The notes: generated by a model from the letters alone, not told the origin. A stretch of 27,911 bases of DNA from Thiotrichales bacterium (GCA_024763135.1 JANTGD010000007.1:1-27911); one strand, 5' to 3'. Numbered from the stretch's first letter, positions 8,438-16,984 are shown. Made by a program: numbers and translations.

Positions 8438-9109
8438 ATGCTGAGCAAGCCTGAAATGGTTTTGATCGATGTCGATGGTACGCTGGTGGACAGCGTACCC
8501 GACCTTGCCTGGTGTGTTGATGCCATGATGCGCGAAATCGGCCTCCCTGAACGGGGGGAAGCCGCCGTCCGCAATTGGGTGGGTAATGGTGTGCAGCGAC
8601 TGGTGGAACGCGCCCTCACCAATGACTTGAATGGCACGCCAGAGCAAGCTTTGTTCGATAAGGCCTATCCCATTTTTCTCGAGCTCTATGCGGAAAACAC
8701 GTCCAAACGCAGCCATCTCTATCCTGGCGTGGAAGAAGGATTGGAGTTTCTCAGCTCAGCGGGATACCGCCTGGGCTGTGTGACGAACAAGGCGGCGCAG
8801 TTCACCCTCCCTCTGCTCAAGGACCTTGGTATCTCCGAGCGTTTCGAATTGGTCGTCTCCGGCGATACATTGCCGAAAAAAAAGCCAGACCCCATGCCCT
8901 TGCTATACGCAGCTGAACAACTCGGTGCACAGCCTAAAAAATCACTCATGGTCGGCGATTCCATCAGCGATGTGAAGGCTTCCAGAGCCGCAGGATTTAG
9001 TATTGTGTGCATGAGTTATGGCTATAATCATGGGGAGGATATTCGCGACTATCACCCAGACGCGGTGATCGATTCCATGGCCGAACTCAAGCAGCTGCTT
9101 GAACCGTAA
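8438..9109 (+). CDS. gph: Phosphoglycolate phosphatase (HAD family)
   Basis: 223-aa haloacid-dehalogenase-fold phosphatase that removes phosphate from 2-phosphoglycolate, a by-product of DNA 3'-end repair. HAD motif I is LIDVDGTLVDS (D11 nucleophile, D13). Motif II is the Ser in LVVSGDTL, and motif III/IV are the lysines of KKKPDP and MVGDSISDV. A helical cap lies between motifs I and II. The ATG at 8438 starts two bases past the rpe stop; a TTG at 8432 and an ATG at 8456 are alternatives. The rpe-gph-trpE order is well known in Pseudomonas-type genomes. Confidence 0.93.
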   Translation: MLSKPEMVLIDVDGTLVDSVPDLAWCVDAMMREIGLPERGEAAVRNWVGNGVQRLVERALTNDLNGTPEQALFDKAYPIFLELYAENTSKRSHLYPGVEEGLEFLSSAGYRLGCVTNKAAQFTLPLLKDLGISERFELVVSGDTLPKKKPDPMPLLYAAEQLGAQPKKSLMVGDSISDVKASRAAGFSIVCMSYGYNHGEDIRDYHPDAVIDSMAELKQLLEP

Positions 9110-9116
9110 GTTGATT

Positions 9117-9161
9117 ATGTACCAGACACTTTTTCTGCTATCGACAGTGGAACGATGGTGA
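9117..9161 (+). promoter_or_regulatory. Possible trp leader peptide ORF (speculative)
   Basis: A 14-codon frame, MYQTLFLLSTVERW and stop, lies in the 110-bp gph-trpE gap, with its only Trp codon immediately before the stop. Attenuation of trpE is reported for Pseudomonas putida. Here there is no strong ribosome site and no clear terminator hairpin with a T run, so this may be chance. Confidence 0.2.
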
Positions 9162-9219
9162 AGCTCACAGCAGCACCAGCCACCCCCCTTTACTGATTCA
9201 ACACCCAGGAAAAAGTGTC

Positions 9220-10701
9220 ATGCCCTTACCGTCAGAAGCAATCCAAGATCCTCATGCCGTGATTCGTCGCACCCCCCTTGTTCGCGAAGTGCTCGCAGAC
9301 TTGGACACCCCCTTGAGTACCTATCTAAAGCTGGCGGATGGCCCATATAGCTATCTGTTCGAATCTGTACAGGGGGGTGAAAAATGGGGACGCTATTCGA
9401 TTATTGGTCTGCCTTGTAAAACAACCATCCAGGTTACCGGGCAACAGCTCTGCGTGTGCCAGGTCGATGCGGCACCCGTTGAATTTGAAGTTGCAGACCC
9501 ACTCGCCTGGATCGAACAGTTTCAACAGCAATTCGAAGTCACCGCTTATCCTGAATTGCCGCGCTTTACCGGGGGATTGGTCGGCTATTTCGGCTACGAT
9601 ACGATTCGCTATATCGAGCCCAAACTTGCAGGTGTCGAAAAGCCCGATCCGCTGCAAACCCCCGATATACTGCTCATGCTCTCTGAAGAGCTCGTGGTCT
9701 TCGATAATCTGTCGGGCAAGCTGTATTTGATTGTGCACGTAGATCCGGAACATGAAGCTGCCGGCAAACAACGCCTCGCAGCATTAGAGCAACGCCTGCG
9801 CCACACCCAACCCAGCTATCGCACACAACCCAAAACCCGGATGATCGCTGAAGAAGACTTTGTTTCTGGTTTTACAGAAACGGGCTTCAAACAGGCGGTT
9901 GCCAAAGCGCGCCAATACATCATCGATGGCGATGTCATGCAGGTTGTACTGTCACAACGCATGAGTGTCCCCTTCCACGCGCCCCCCTTGGATCTCTATC
10001 GCGCTTTGCGCAGCCTGAATCCTTCCCCTTATATGTTCTACCTGAACCTGGATGATTTCCACATTGTTGGCTCGTCTCCAGAAATTCTGGTACGACTCGA
10101 AGAGGGCGAAGTCACGGTGCGCCCAATTGCCGGTACCCGGCGCCGTGGGCACGATGAGACTGACGACCGTCGGATGGAGGCCGATCTGCTCGGGGATCCC
10201 AAAGAAATTGCCGAACACCTGATGCTCATCGACCTGGGACGCAATGATGTCGGGCGGGTCGCGCAAACCGGCAGCGTCCGGGTGACCGATCAAATGGTGG
10301 TCGAGCGCTACTCGCATGTGATGCATATCGTCTCCAACGTGGTTGGGCAGTTGCGCGATAAGCTCTCTGCTTTGGACGTGCTGCGCGCCACATTTCCGGC
10401 CGGGACCGTCAGTGGCGCCCCTAAAATTCGTGCCATGGAAATTATCGACGAACTCGAACCCGTTAAACGAGGTGTGTATGCGGGAGCGGTTGGCTATCTT
10501 TCCTGGGCTGGCAATATGGATACTGCCATCGCGATCAGAACCGCCATTGTTAAAGATGACACGCTTTACATACAAGCGGGTGCCGGTGTCGTCTATGATT
10601 CGCAGCCGGAATTGGAATGGAAAGAAACGATGAACAAGGGGCGTGCTGTGTTCCGCGCGGCCGCCATGGCAGAATCCGGCCTCGACGGGCAACACCGGTA
10701 G
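9220..10701 (+). CDS. trpE: Anthranilate synthase component I
   Basis: 493-aa large subunit that makes anthranilate from chorismate with ammonia supplied by TrpG, the first committed step of tryptophan synthesis. The N-terminal half holds YSYLFESVQGGEKWGRYS (about 43-60), where the tryptophan feedback site lies. The C-terminal chorismate-binding domain includes GDVMQVVLSQRMS, NPSPYMFYLN, GSSPEILVR, RPIAGTRRRG, LIDLGRNDVGRVA, FPAGTVSGAPKIRAMEIID and QAGAGVVYDS. The start ATG follows an AGGAAAA-type site. It is separated by 12 bp from trpG, so the two subunits are probably made from one message, unlike in Pseudomonas aeruginosa where trpE is apart from trpGDC. Confidence 0.97.
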   Translation: MPLPSEAIQDPHAVIRRTPLVREVLADLDTPLSTYLKLADGPYSYLFESVQGGEKWGRYSIIGLPCKTTIQVTGQQLCVCQVDAAPVEFEVADPLAWIEQFQQQFEVTAYPELPRFTGGLVGYFGYDTIRYIEPKLAGVEKPDPLQTPDILLMLSEELVVFDNLSGKLYLIVHVDPEHEAAGKQRLAALEQRLRHTQPSYRTQPKTRMIAEEDFVSGFTETGFKQAVAKARQYIIDGDVMQVVLSQRMSVPFHAPPLDLYRALRSLNPSPYMFYLNLDDFHIVGSSPEILVRLEEGEVTVRPIAGTRRRGHDETDDRRMEADLLGDPKEIAEHLMLIDLGRNDVGRVAQTGSVRVTDQMVVERYSHVMHIVSNVVGQLRDKLSALDVLRATFPAGTVSGAPKIRAMEIIDELEPVKRGVYAGAVGYLSWAGNMDTAIAIRTAIVKDDTLYIQAGAGVVYDSQPELEWKETMNKGRAVFRAAAMAESGLDGQHR

Positions 10702-10713
10702 CGGGGTGCAAAG

Positions 10714-11310
10714 ATGCTGTTGATGATCGATAATTACGACTCCTTCACCTATAACTTGGTGCAATATCTGGCGGAGCTCAAGGCCGATGTCCGGGTCGCC
10801 CGCAATGATGAGATTACACTGGAAGAAATCGAGGCCCTGGCACCTGACCACCTCATGATTTCCCCCGGCCCCTGCACACCCAACCAAGCCGGTATCTCCA
10901 TGCAGGCCATCGAAGCCTGGGCCGGACGTATTCCGATACTTGGGGTATGCCTGGGTCATCAGAGCATTGGCCAGGTGTTTGGTAGTGAAATCATCCACGC
11001 ACGCGAAATCATGCATGGCAAAACTTCGCTGATTCACCATTGTGGCGCCGGCGTGTTCCGTTCGCTGGAGAATCCCTTTACGGCGACGCGTTACCACTCT
11101 CTCGTGATCAACAAAGCAACACTCCCAGAGATACTTGAAATTACCGCCTGGACCGAGGACGAACACGGCGCTCTGGACGAAATCATGGGGGTGCGACATC
11201 GCGACTGGACTGTCGAAGGTGTACAGTTCCATCCTGAATCGATACTCACGCAGCATGGCCACGATCTGCTGCGCAACTTTCTCAAACTCGAAGGAGGTCT
11301 GCGTCCATGA
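10714..11310 (+). CDS. trpG: Anthranilate synthase component II (glutamine amidotransferase)
   Basis: 198-aa class I glutamine amidotransferase supplying ammonia to TrpE. The catalytic triad is complete: C79 in GVCLGHQSIGQ, and H173 and E175 in QFHPES. The oxyanion region SPGPCTPNQAG (50-60) is also present. In many bacteria the same subunit serves aminodeoxychorismate synthase (PabA); its position between trpE and trpD makes tryptophan synthesis the main role. A GGGGTG site precedes the start. The final bases ATGA overlap the trpD start, indicating translational coupling. Confidence 0.96.
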   Translation: MLLMIDNYDSFTYNLVQYLAELKADVRVARNDEITLEEIEALAPDHLMISPGPCTPNQAGISMQAIEAWAGRIPILGVCLGHQSIGQVFGSEIIHAREIMHGKTSLIHHCGAGVFRSLENPFTATRYHSLVINKATLPEILEITAWTEDEHGALDEIMGVRHRDWTVEGVQFHPESILTQHGHDLLRNFLKLEGGLRP

Positions 11311-12326
11311 ATATGCAAGAAGCGATTCAGTCCATGGTCGAACATCACGATCTCGATGGCGCTGCCATGACTGAAATCATGCGTACGATCATGACCGGTG
11401 AAGCAACACCCGCTCAGATCGCCGGATTTTTGATTGGCTTACGCATGAAAGGCGAAACCGTTGAAGAAATCACTGCGGCTGCCAACGTCATGCGGGAACT
11501 CGCCACCCCCGTCAGGATTGACCATCCGCACCTGGTGGATATTGTTGGGACAGGGGGAGACAGCGCCAGTACCTTTAATATTTCCACCGCCTCGATCTTC
11601 GTGGCCGCTGCCGCAGGCGCCGCGGTTGCCAAACATGGCAACCGCTCCGTCTCAAGCAGTTCCGGTAGCGCGGACTTGCTGGAAGCAGCCGGCATTAACC
11701 TGCAACTGACTCCGGAACAGGTCGCCCAGTGCGTGGAAGAAGTTGGCGTGGGTTTTATGTTCGCGCCTCGACATCATGCCGCGATAAAGCACGCCATCGG
11801 CCCCCGCAAAGAGATGGGGGTACGCACACTGTTCAATATCCTCGGCCCCCTGACCAACCCTGCAAAGACGCCAAATATTCTACTAGGAGTCTTCGATCAA
11901 TCCCTCGTCGAGCCGCTTGCAGCGGTTCTTCAAGGGCTCGGAACACATCACGCGCTGGTGGTACATGCGCTGTGCGGGCTCGATGAAATCAGTATCGAGG
12001 GGGAGACTGTGTGTGCAGAACTCCATCAAGGCGAGATCCAAACTTACTCGATCAAACCCAGCGACTTTGGCATCGTAGAAGCACCACTAGATAAAATTCG
12101 GGTGAAATCACCCCAGGAGAGCCTCGCTGTTATTGAGGCGGTATTCGACAATGTGCCCGGGCCGGCCAGAGATGCCGTGGTGCTCAATGCAGGCGCTGCA
12201 ATCTATGTTGCCGGCCTGACGGAAACGCTTGCAGCAGGCGTTGAACAAGCGGCGGTCAGCGTTGCCAGTGGCGCCGCCAAAGCGAAACTTGCCGCACTCA
12301 AAGAAAAAACCAGGAGCTTTGCATGA
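11307..12326 (+). CDS. trpD: Anthranilate phosphoribosyltransferase
   Basis: 339-aa enzyme joining anthranilate to PRPP. The PRPP and anthranilate motifs are intact: DIVGTGGDSASTFNIST (about 73-89), VAKHGNRSVSSSSGSADLLE (about 107-126), and the later FAPRHHAAIKH and LGPLTNP segments. A strong site (AAGGAGGT) lies nine bases before the ATG at 11307, favouring it over the ATG two codons later. It overlaps trpG and trpC by 4 nt each, typical of the compact trpGDC block. Confidence 0.97.
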   Translation: MNMQEAIQSMVEHHDLDGAAMTEIMRTIMTGEATPAQIAGFLIGLRMKGETVEEITAAANVMRELATPVRIDHPHLVDIVGTGGDSASTFNISTASIFVAAAAGAAVAKHGNRSVSSSSGSADLLEAAGINLQLTPEQVAQCVEEVGVGFMFAPRHHAAIKHAIGPRKEMGVRTLFNILGPLTNPAKTPNILLGVFDQSLVEPLAAVLQGLGTHHALVVHALCGLDEISIEGETVCAELHQGEIQTYSIKPSDFGIVEAPLDKIRVKSPQESLAVIEAVFDNVPGPARDAVVLNAGAAIYVAGLTETLAAGVEQAAVSVASGAAKAKLAALKEKTRSFA

Positions 12327-13150
12327 CTCAGCCCCCGGATACCCCGGATATCTTAAAAAAAATACTTGCGCGTAAACGGCAAGAGGTGGCGGAACGCCGT
12401 GCCCGGGTCAGCCTGAAAGAGATTCAGGCGCAAGCACAAGACAGCCCAGAAACACGTGGGTTTGTGCGTGCTCTGGAAAAAAATTTGGTGGCCGGGCAGC
12501 CTGCGGTCATTGCAGAAATCAAACGGGCGTCACCCAGCAAGGGACTGATTCGACAAGACTTTGATCCGGCTGCGATTGCACAAAGCTATGCACAAGCGGG
12601 TGCCGCCTGCGTGTCTGTTTTGACGGATGTGGATTTTTTTCAAGGCGCTGATGCGTATCTACAACAGGCGCGCGCGGCCTGTGAGCTGCCTGTCTTAAGA
12701 AAAGACTTCATTCTCGACCCCTATCAGATCTACGAATCCCGCGCCATGGGCGCCGATTGTATTTTATTAATTGCCGCGGCACTGGACGATGTCTCGCTAC
12801 ACGCTTACAGTGAATTGGCTCAGGGCCTGGGTATGGATGTACTGATGGAGGTTCATGACCAAACCGAGCTGATGCGCGCGCTCGCTTGTCCAATCATGAT
12901 GGTGGGCATTAACAATCGGAATCTTCGCACCTTTGAGACCAAGATCGAGACCACACTCAATATGGTGGGCTTAATCCCGCGAGACCGCTTAGTCGTGACT
13001 GAAAGCGGAATTCACACGAAGGCCGATGTGGAGCGCATGCAGGCTGCCGACGTGCACAGCTTCCTCGTGGGCGAAGCGTTTATGCGCGCTTCTGACCCTG
13101 GTCAGGCTTTGAAAACTTTGTTTTATAGTCACGACGCAGCTAACCCTTGA
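12323..13150 (+). CDS. trpC: Indole-3-glycerol phosphate synthase
   Basis: 275-aa TIM-barrel enzyme that closes the indole ring of CdRP. The motifs AEIKRASPSKGLI (about 65-77) with the catalytic lysine, LRKDFILDPYQIYE (about 128-141), VGINNRNLRTF and TESGIHTKADV are all present. It is monofunctional, with no TrpF domain attached; trpF, trpB and trpA are not in the window. The ATG overlaps the trpD stop by 4 nt, with AGGAG upstream. It ends the operon; no T-run terminator follows directly. Confidence 0.97.
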   Translation: MTQPPDTPDILKKILARKRQEVAERRARVSLKEIQAQAQDSPETRGFVRALEKNLVAGQPAVIAEIKRASPSKGLIRQDFDPAAIAQSYAQAGAACVSVLTDVDFFQGADAYLQQARAACELPVLRKDFILDPYQIYESRAMGADCILLIAAALDDVSLHAYSELAQGLGMDVLMEVHDQTELMRALACPIMMVGINNRNLRTFETKIETTLNMVGLIPRDRLVVTESGIHTKADVERMQAADVHSFLVGEAFMRASDPGQALKTLFYSHDAANP

Positions 13151-13611
13151 ACTACACAGCTCTGCGTTAAAAAATGGGCATTAACACACTCGTAAACTGA
13201 TATTGTTCGCCTTGAACTGGACGATTCTTCACCACAATCTGCGCGCGCCAGAATTAATCAGAGCTTCCTAAAGGCTGTTGTGCAGACACTGAAGAGAGCA
13301 AGCCAGAAGCCTGTCCAAGCAGAATGGAGCAGTGGCTGTGGAAAAGCTGGATTTGGCTGGGTCCTCCGCTGATTCTCGACTAACAATCTATCGTCAAAGC
13401 GTAACGGTTCGCTTCAAATCAGCTTCCCCCCGCAACGTCACCTACTCCCGGACAGGCTCCCAGTAGTCGGAATACTGGGAGAACCCTGCAATGTGCACGC
13501 AGTCAACATGAGCAGTTGAACGCACCCTTTTTGATGCAATATGCGTCCTACCTGAGACGATCTCGATAGTTTGGTTAACGCAACCTACCGCCAGTCGATG
13601 TAGCAGAGAGA
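13151..13611. other. Gene-free interval between trpC and crp
   Basis: About 460 bp between the convergent trpC and crp ends with no convincing coding frame. The clearest structure is a perfect 9-bp hairpin at 13457-13481 (CTCCCAGTA, 7-nt loop, TACTGGGAG) without a U run. It may stabilise or end one of the two converging transcripts. Confidence 0.5.
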
Positions 13612-14250
13612 TCAACGTGCCCCGAAAACCACAATGGTTTTGCCATGCGCGGTAATCAAACCTTGCTCTTCAAGATCCTTGAGCACCCGTCCCGCCATTT
13701 CGCGAGAACAGCCGACGATCTTAGCGATTTCCTGACGCGTGATCCGAATCTGCATGCCATCGGGATGTGTCATTGCATCGGGTTGGCTGCAAAGTTCCAT
13801 CAGGGTATGCGCAATCCGCCCGGTTACATCCAAAAAGGCCAAATCAATCACTTTCCGACTGGTATCACGCAGGCGGGTCGCCATTTGAGTCGCGAGGGAA
13901 AATAGAATCTCGGGGTCTTCGGCGGTCAGCTTTTTGAATTGATTATAGTGGATTTCGGCCACTTCACATTCGCTGCGCGCAACGACCCAGGCACTACGGG
14001 CCTTGTCATCGAACAAGCCCATTTCACCAAAGAACTCGCCTTTGTTGAGGTAGGCCAAAACCATCTCGTGGCCGTCCTTGTCTTCGATCATCACGGTGAC
14101 AGAGCCACGGGTGATGAAGTAGAGTGTCTCAGGCGGGTCGCCGGCATGAATTATGACCGAGCGTGGTGGGTAGTGCTTGATATGGCAATTCTGGAGAAAG
14201 CGGTCGATTACCGGACTAAACTCCGGGACTGTGCGTTGTAAAGCAACCAT
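13612..14250 (-). CDS. crp: cAMP receptor protein (Crp/Vfr)
   Basis: 212-aa global transcription activator that binds cAMP and then TGTGA-N6-TCACA DNA sites. The cyclic-nucleotide pocket contains FFGEMGLF (73-80) and ARSAWVVA (84-91), with the Arg-Ser pair that holds the phosphate. The C-helix/hinge LAFLDVTGRIAHTL (138-151) and the recognition helix in TRQEIAKIVGCSREMAGRVL (171-190) are nearly those of E. coli Crp and Pseudomonas Vfr, and the ending AHGKTIVVFGAR is also conserved. An AGGAAT site precedes the start. It is divergent from osmC, an arrangement shared with E. coli crp-yhfA and Pseudomonas vfr. Two CRP-like palindromes lie in the shared intergenic region. Confidence 0.96.
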   Translation of the reverse strand: MVALQRTVPEFSPVIDRFLQNCHIKHYPPRSVIIHAGDPPETLYFITRGSVTVMIEDKDGHEMVLAYLNKGEFFGEMGLFDDKARSAWVVARSECEVAEIHYNQFKKLTAEDPEILFSLATQMATRLRDTSRKVIDLAFLDVTGRIAHTLMELCSQPDAMTHPDGMQIRITRQEIAKIVGCSREMAGRVLKDLEEQGLITAHGKTIVVFGAR

Positions 14251-14340
14251 GCTAGATTCCTAAATCTGTTGATAAACAGTAATGCTTCCTGTGCCGCAGA
14301 CTGCGGAAGCCGTTCAGCAGGTAAGATACAGCGCATTTCT

Positions 14341-14360
14341 ATGTAAAGCACAGTTTACAT
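14341..14360. promoter_or_regulatory. Perfect palindrome resembling a CRP site (ATGTAAA-N6-TTTACAT)
   Basis: A 20-bp inverted repeat with two 7-bp arms. It has the N6 geometry of a CRP site, but each half is TGTAA in place of TGTGA. It lies about 90 bp upstream of crp, so autoregulation is possible. Confidence 0.45.
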
Positions 14361-14365
14361 GCGAA

Positions 14366-14386
14366 AAATGTGTACCATGCACATTT
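14366..14386. promoter_or_regulatory. Palindrome AAATGTG-N7-CACATTT, near-CRP consensus
   Basis: The arms match the outer bases of the ideal E. coli CRP site, but the spacing between TGTG and CACA is 7 instead of 8. Adjacent A and T extend the stem to 9 bp. It may be a weak or altered CRP/Vfr site or a hairpin in a transcript; its centre is about 25 bp from the neighbouring palindrome. Confidence 0.4.
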
Positions 14387-14523
14387 TTTAGGCTGTATTT
14401 AACATTTGGTAAGCTTCCCCAACCAGCTATAAGGTTTCGGTTCACAAAACCTCTGTAACCTTTTAGCAGCATAGTAATTATTTCGCAAGCAATGGGGCGC
14501 AACACACGACAAAGGGTAGGAAA

Positions 14524-14943
14524 ATGAAGGCACGCGTACGTTGGATCGAACCGATGGGGTTTCTTGGAGAGTCCGGTAGCGGACACGCAGTATTCATGGA
14601 TGGCTCACCAGAACTCGGTGGCTCCGACCACGGACCCCGCCCGATGGAAATGCTACTTTTAGGCATGGGCGGATGCACTGCCTTTGATGTTGTGCATATT
14701 TTGAAAAAAGCGCGTCAACCCATCACGGACTGTGACGCGCTTCTCGAGGCAGAGCGCGCTGACAATGACCCGAAGGTGTTCACCAAAATTCACATCCACT
14801 TTATCGTGACAGGCCGCGGTTTGGCGGAGAAACATGTCAAACGGGCGATTGATCTCTCCGCAGAAAAATACTGCTCAGCCTCCATCATGCTCGGCAAGAC
14901 TGCCACGATTACGCACGACTACGAGATCGTCGATCCTGGATGA
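14524..14943 (+). CDS. OsmC/Ohr-family protein (YhfA-like)
   Basis: 139-aa member of the OsmC superfamily, small dimeric proteins that in studied members reduce organic hydroperoxides using two cysteines. Both are present: C51 in GMGGCTAFDV and C117 in EKYCSASIML, each in the expected local motif. GPRPMEMLLLGMGGCT (37-52) is typical of the YhfA-like branch adjacent to crp in many gammaproteobacteria. The function of that branch is not well defined. The start follows AGGAAA. The next gene is convergent, 10 bp away. Confidence 0.9.
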   Translation: MKARVRWIEPMGFLGESGSGHAVFMDGSPELGGSDHGPRPMEMLLLGMGGCTAFDVVHILKKARQPITDCDALLEAERADNDPKVFTKIHIHFIVTGRGLAEKHVKRAIDLSAEKYCSASIMLGKTATITHDYEIVDPG

Positions 14944-14953
14944 GAGTTGAGGA

Positions 14954-15418
14954 TTAACCCCGCTCCACCATCTTTTTGACTTTTTCCAGTTGACGCTGGT
15001 ATTCCTTGAGCCGCCACTCCTCCTTGAGCGGACTGCGGCTGCGGCTCCCATCTACACCCTGATAGACACTGTAGGGATTGGCGATAACCCGCGTTCCATT
15101 TCCAGTGGATAGAAACGTATAGACCGTTTCACGTAGGCTTTGCGCCTTGGGTGCCTGGTCCCGCGCACTTTGCTCAACAGGGCGCACAAACCGGTCCGGA
15201 CGCGACATAGTCAAGCCGACATCGTCACCCTTTTCCACGGTATACCCCTGGTGCTGCATTACCACGATGATGGCAGTGCGAATCTTGTTCAAATCCGTCG
15301 AATTAATCACTGTTTGCGGCTTGCCTGTTTTTGCCAGTGTCGCGGCACCCTCTGGTGTAGACGCACATCCAGACATCAGTCCAAGACCCAGAAATATAAA
15401 GATAAATATCGCTCTCAT
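14954..15418 (-). CDS. Small lipoprotein of unknown function
   Basis: 154 aa with a short hydrophobic signal ending in LMSGC (C18), hence a probable lipoprotein. A GGGGA site stands eight bases before the ATG. The mature part has an alpha/beta-like section (TDLNKIRTAIIVVMQHQGY, residues about 41-59) and ends in a basic helix (EYQRQLEKVKKMVERG). No recognised catalytic motif is visible. In Pseudomonas, speD stands between the osmC homologue and coq7; here this gene takes that place. Downstream of the minus-strand coq7 gene by about 140 bp, so it may be co-transcribed or independent. Confidence 0.75.
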   Translation of the reverse strand: MRAIFIFIFLGLGLMSGCASTPEGAATLAKTGKPQTVINSTDLNKIRTAIIVVMQHQGYTVEKGDDVGLTMSRPDRFVRPVEQSARDQAPKAQSLRETVYTFLSTGNGTRVIANPYSVYQGVDGSRSRSPLKEEWRLKEYQRQLEKVKKMVERG

Positions 15419-15559
15419 TGATTTTCCCCAAGTTATTACTAAGACAATCCATAGTGAAGTGTCCCACAGAGCGCCTAGAGATTTACTCGATGTGGCTTGC
15501 CTATGGATTCGATAGTCTATCGATCACCCTCTGGCGGCGGTTTCCCTCGACGTGGCCTC

Positions 15560-16213
15560 TTAAATTCGGTAACTGATGCCCGTCATGATTTTCGCCGTCA
15601 CTCGCATCAACTGCCGAATTGGTGCAGGGAGCGTGACACCACCGAGCTCCATTGCTTTGTTGCCATGGTGTACCTCATCAACGGCCATTTGCTCCACGAT
15701 CACTCGACTTTTAATATCGTATTCCGGCAGTGCATCAAGATGCTCCAATAAGTGCGCCTCCACTTGATCCTCAGTCTCCTTGACAAAACCAAGACTCCAG
15801 CGATCACCGGCCAATCCAGCCGCTGCGCCGATGGCAAACGATCCCCAATACCAAAATCCTCCCAGTTTGCTCACTGACCCGCCCAACTCTTCGACCCGAC
15901 CACGACACCAGGCCAGGTGATCCGTCTCCTCCAATGCGGATTCATGCAGACTGGCCTGGACTTCTGTGCTGCGCGCGGTCAAAGCCTGCCCATTGTAGAG
16001 TGCCTGTGCCGCAATCTCTCCCGCATGATTGACACGCATCAGACCGATCACATGGCGCCGTTCCTCTTCGTTTAGGGAGGGTTCATCCAGGGTGGCCGAG
16101 GGGTTCGGTCTTTGCGTACCTTGCTGATGGCCGAATACGGCCCGCAAGCTCTGATCAAAGGTATCGATGAGACGATCGGTCAGGGAAATTTGGCGCATCA
16201 TTTTCAAGCTCAT
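15560..16213 (-). CDS. coq7: Demethoxyubiquinone hydroxylase (di-iron)
   Basis: 217-aa di-iron monooxygenase adding the 6-position hydroxyl (demethoxyubiquinol to demethylubiquinol) in ubiquinone synthesis, membrane-associated. All six ligands appear: E66 (NHAGEIAAQ), E96 and H99 (EETDH), E148 (KETEDQ), and E180 and H183 (DEVHHG). The C-terminus KIMTGISYRI matches Pseudomonas Coq7 (also ending YRI). The ATG at 16213 and those at 16201/16198 are all possible starts; none has a strong ribosome site. Only about 55 bp separate it from the divergent ferredoxin gene. Confidence 0.95.
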   Translation of the reverse strand: MSLKMMRQISLTDRLIDTFDQSLRAVFGHQQGTQRPNPSATLDEPSLNEEERRHVIGLMRVNHAGEIAAQALYNGQALTARSTEVQASLHESALEETDHLAWCRGRVEELGGSVSKLGGFWYWGSFAIGAAAGLAGDRWSLGFVKETEDQVEAHLLEHLDALPEYDIKSRVIVEQMAVDEVHHGNKAMELGGVTLPAPIRQLMRVTAKIMTGISYRI

Positions 16214-16269
16214 TTGTGGTGCTCTGTCACCTCAGACATACTACTGTGACTCAACAGGTCATGACAACG

Positions 16270-16578
16270 ATGAGCTACTATCAATATCACGTATTCGTAT
16301 GCACTAATCAACGCGATGACGCACGCGATTGCTGCAATAACCATGGCGCCCGTGACATGCTGGGACACATGAAAAAGCGGATCAAGGCGCTGGGGCTATC
16401 AGAACCAGGGAAAATCAGAATCAACAATGCCGGCTGCTTGAACCGCTGCAGTGAAGGCCCCGTAATGGTCGTCTATCCAGAAGAAACTTGGTACACCTTT
16501 GTAGACCAGGAAGATATCGATGAAATTATCGATGAGCACCTGCTTCAGGGTCGTATCGTCGAGCGGCTGAAAATCTGA
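16270..16578 (+). CDS. Thioredoxin-like [2Fe-2S] ferredoxin
   Basis: 102-aa small iron-sulfur protein of the thioredoxin-like ferredoxin family. Cysteines C11 (HVFVCTNQR), C21/C22 (ARDCCNN), C56 and C60 (NAGCLNRCSEGP) give the expected four cluster ligands with one spare. The acidic C-terminal half (DQEDIDEIIDEH) is also typical. Its electron partner is not known; a role with the di-iron Coq7 next door would be speculation. The start is uncertain: ATG at 16270 gives the common MSYYQ-type N-terminus, ATG at 16261 is the alternative, and neither has an ideal ribosome site. Confidence 0.88.
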   Translation: MSYYQYHVFVCTNQRDDARDCCNNHGARDMLGHMKKRIKALGLSEPGKIRINNAGCLNRCSEGPVMVVYPEETWYTFVDQEDIDEIIDEHLLQGRIVERLKI

Positions 16579-16597
16579 CGACAAGTCCATCAACCGA

Positions 16598-16984
16598 TCA
16601 GCGCGGCATCTTCGGCCCTGTCACACTATTCACCACCTTGACCACCGCATCGCCACAGCGCTGCAGTGCGTCCCAAGGCAATATCAAGGTCTGTGGAAAC
16701 GGTGCGCGACGACAACGATCGGGGCGCTGCCGATAAATCGCAATCTCACAGACGCCATCAACCTGAGAGACCTCCAGCGAAAAATCGTCGACTTGCGTGC
16801 AGCCCGTGCTCATAACTGAAACAGTAATCTGTTTTGCATCCACCTTGTAGTCCAATAATGGCTCCAACACACCGAATTGTTTGGTTGTCATGCGCTCCGC
16901 CGACATTTGTTGTGCACAAGAAAGCGCCGTGCTCGCAATCAACCCCGAGGCGATAAGCGCTGTCCAAAGCCCCCGGCGACTCAT
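16598..16984 (-). CDS. Small exported cysteine-containing protein coupled to the protease gene
   Basis: 128-aa protein of unknown function. The ATG at 16984 overlaps the protease stop by ATGA, so translation is probably coupled; a GTG at 16993 would be the alternative. Residues 1-22 form a signal peptide, followed by C23 in a weak lipobox (ALSC), so it is either a lipoprotein or a soluble periplasmic protein. The mature part has four cysteines (62, 79, 91, 110), which could form two disulfides. I recognise no domain. Its tight coupling to a secreted protease suggests an inhibitor, chaperone or accessory factor, which is inference. Confidence 0.7.
   Translation of the reverse strand: MSRRGLWTALIASGLIASTALSCAQQMSAERMTTKQFGVLEPLLDYKVDAKQITVSVMSTGCTQVDDFSLEVSQVDGVCEIAIYRQRPDRCRRAPFPQTLILPWDALQRCGDAVVKVVNSVTGPKMPR

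Noticed and set aside
9952..11262. 436-aa open frame on the minus strand
   Set aside because: It is antisense to trpE and trpG, whose motifs are intact; the translation is rich in His/Asp/Phe in a mirror-like way and has no recognisable domain.
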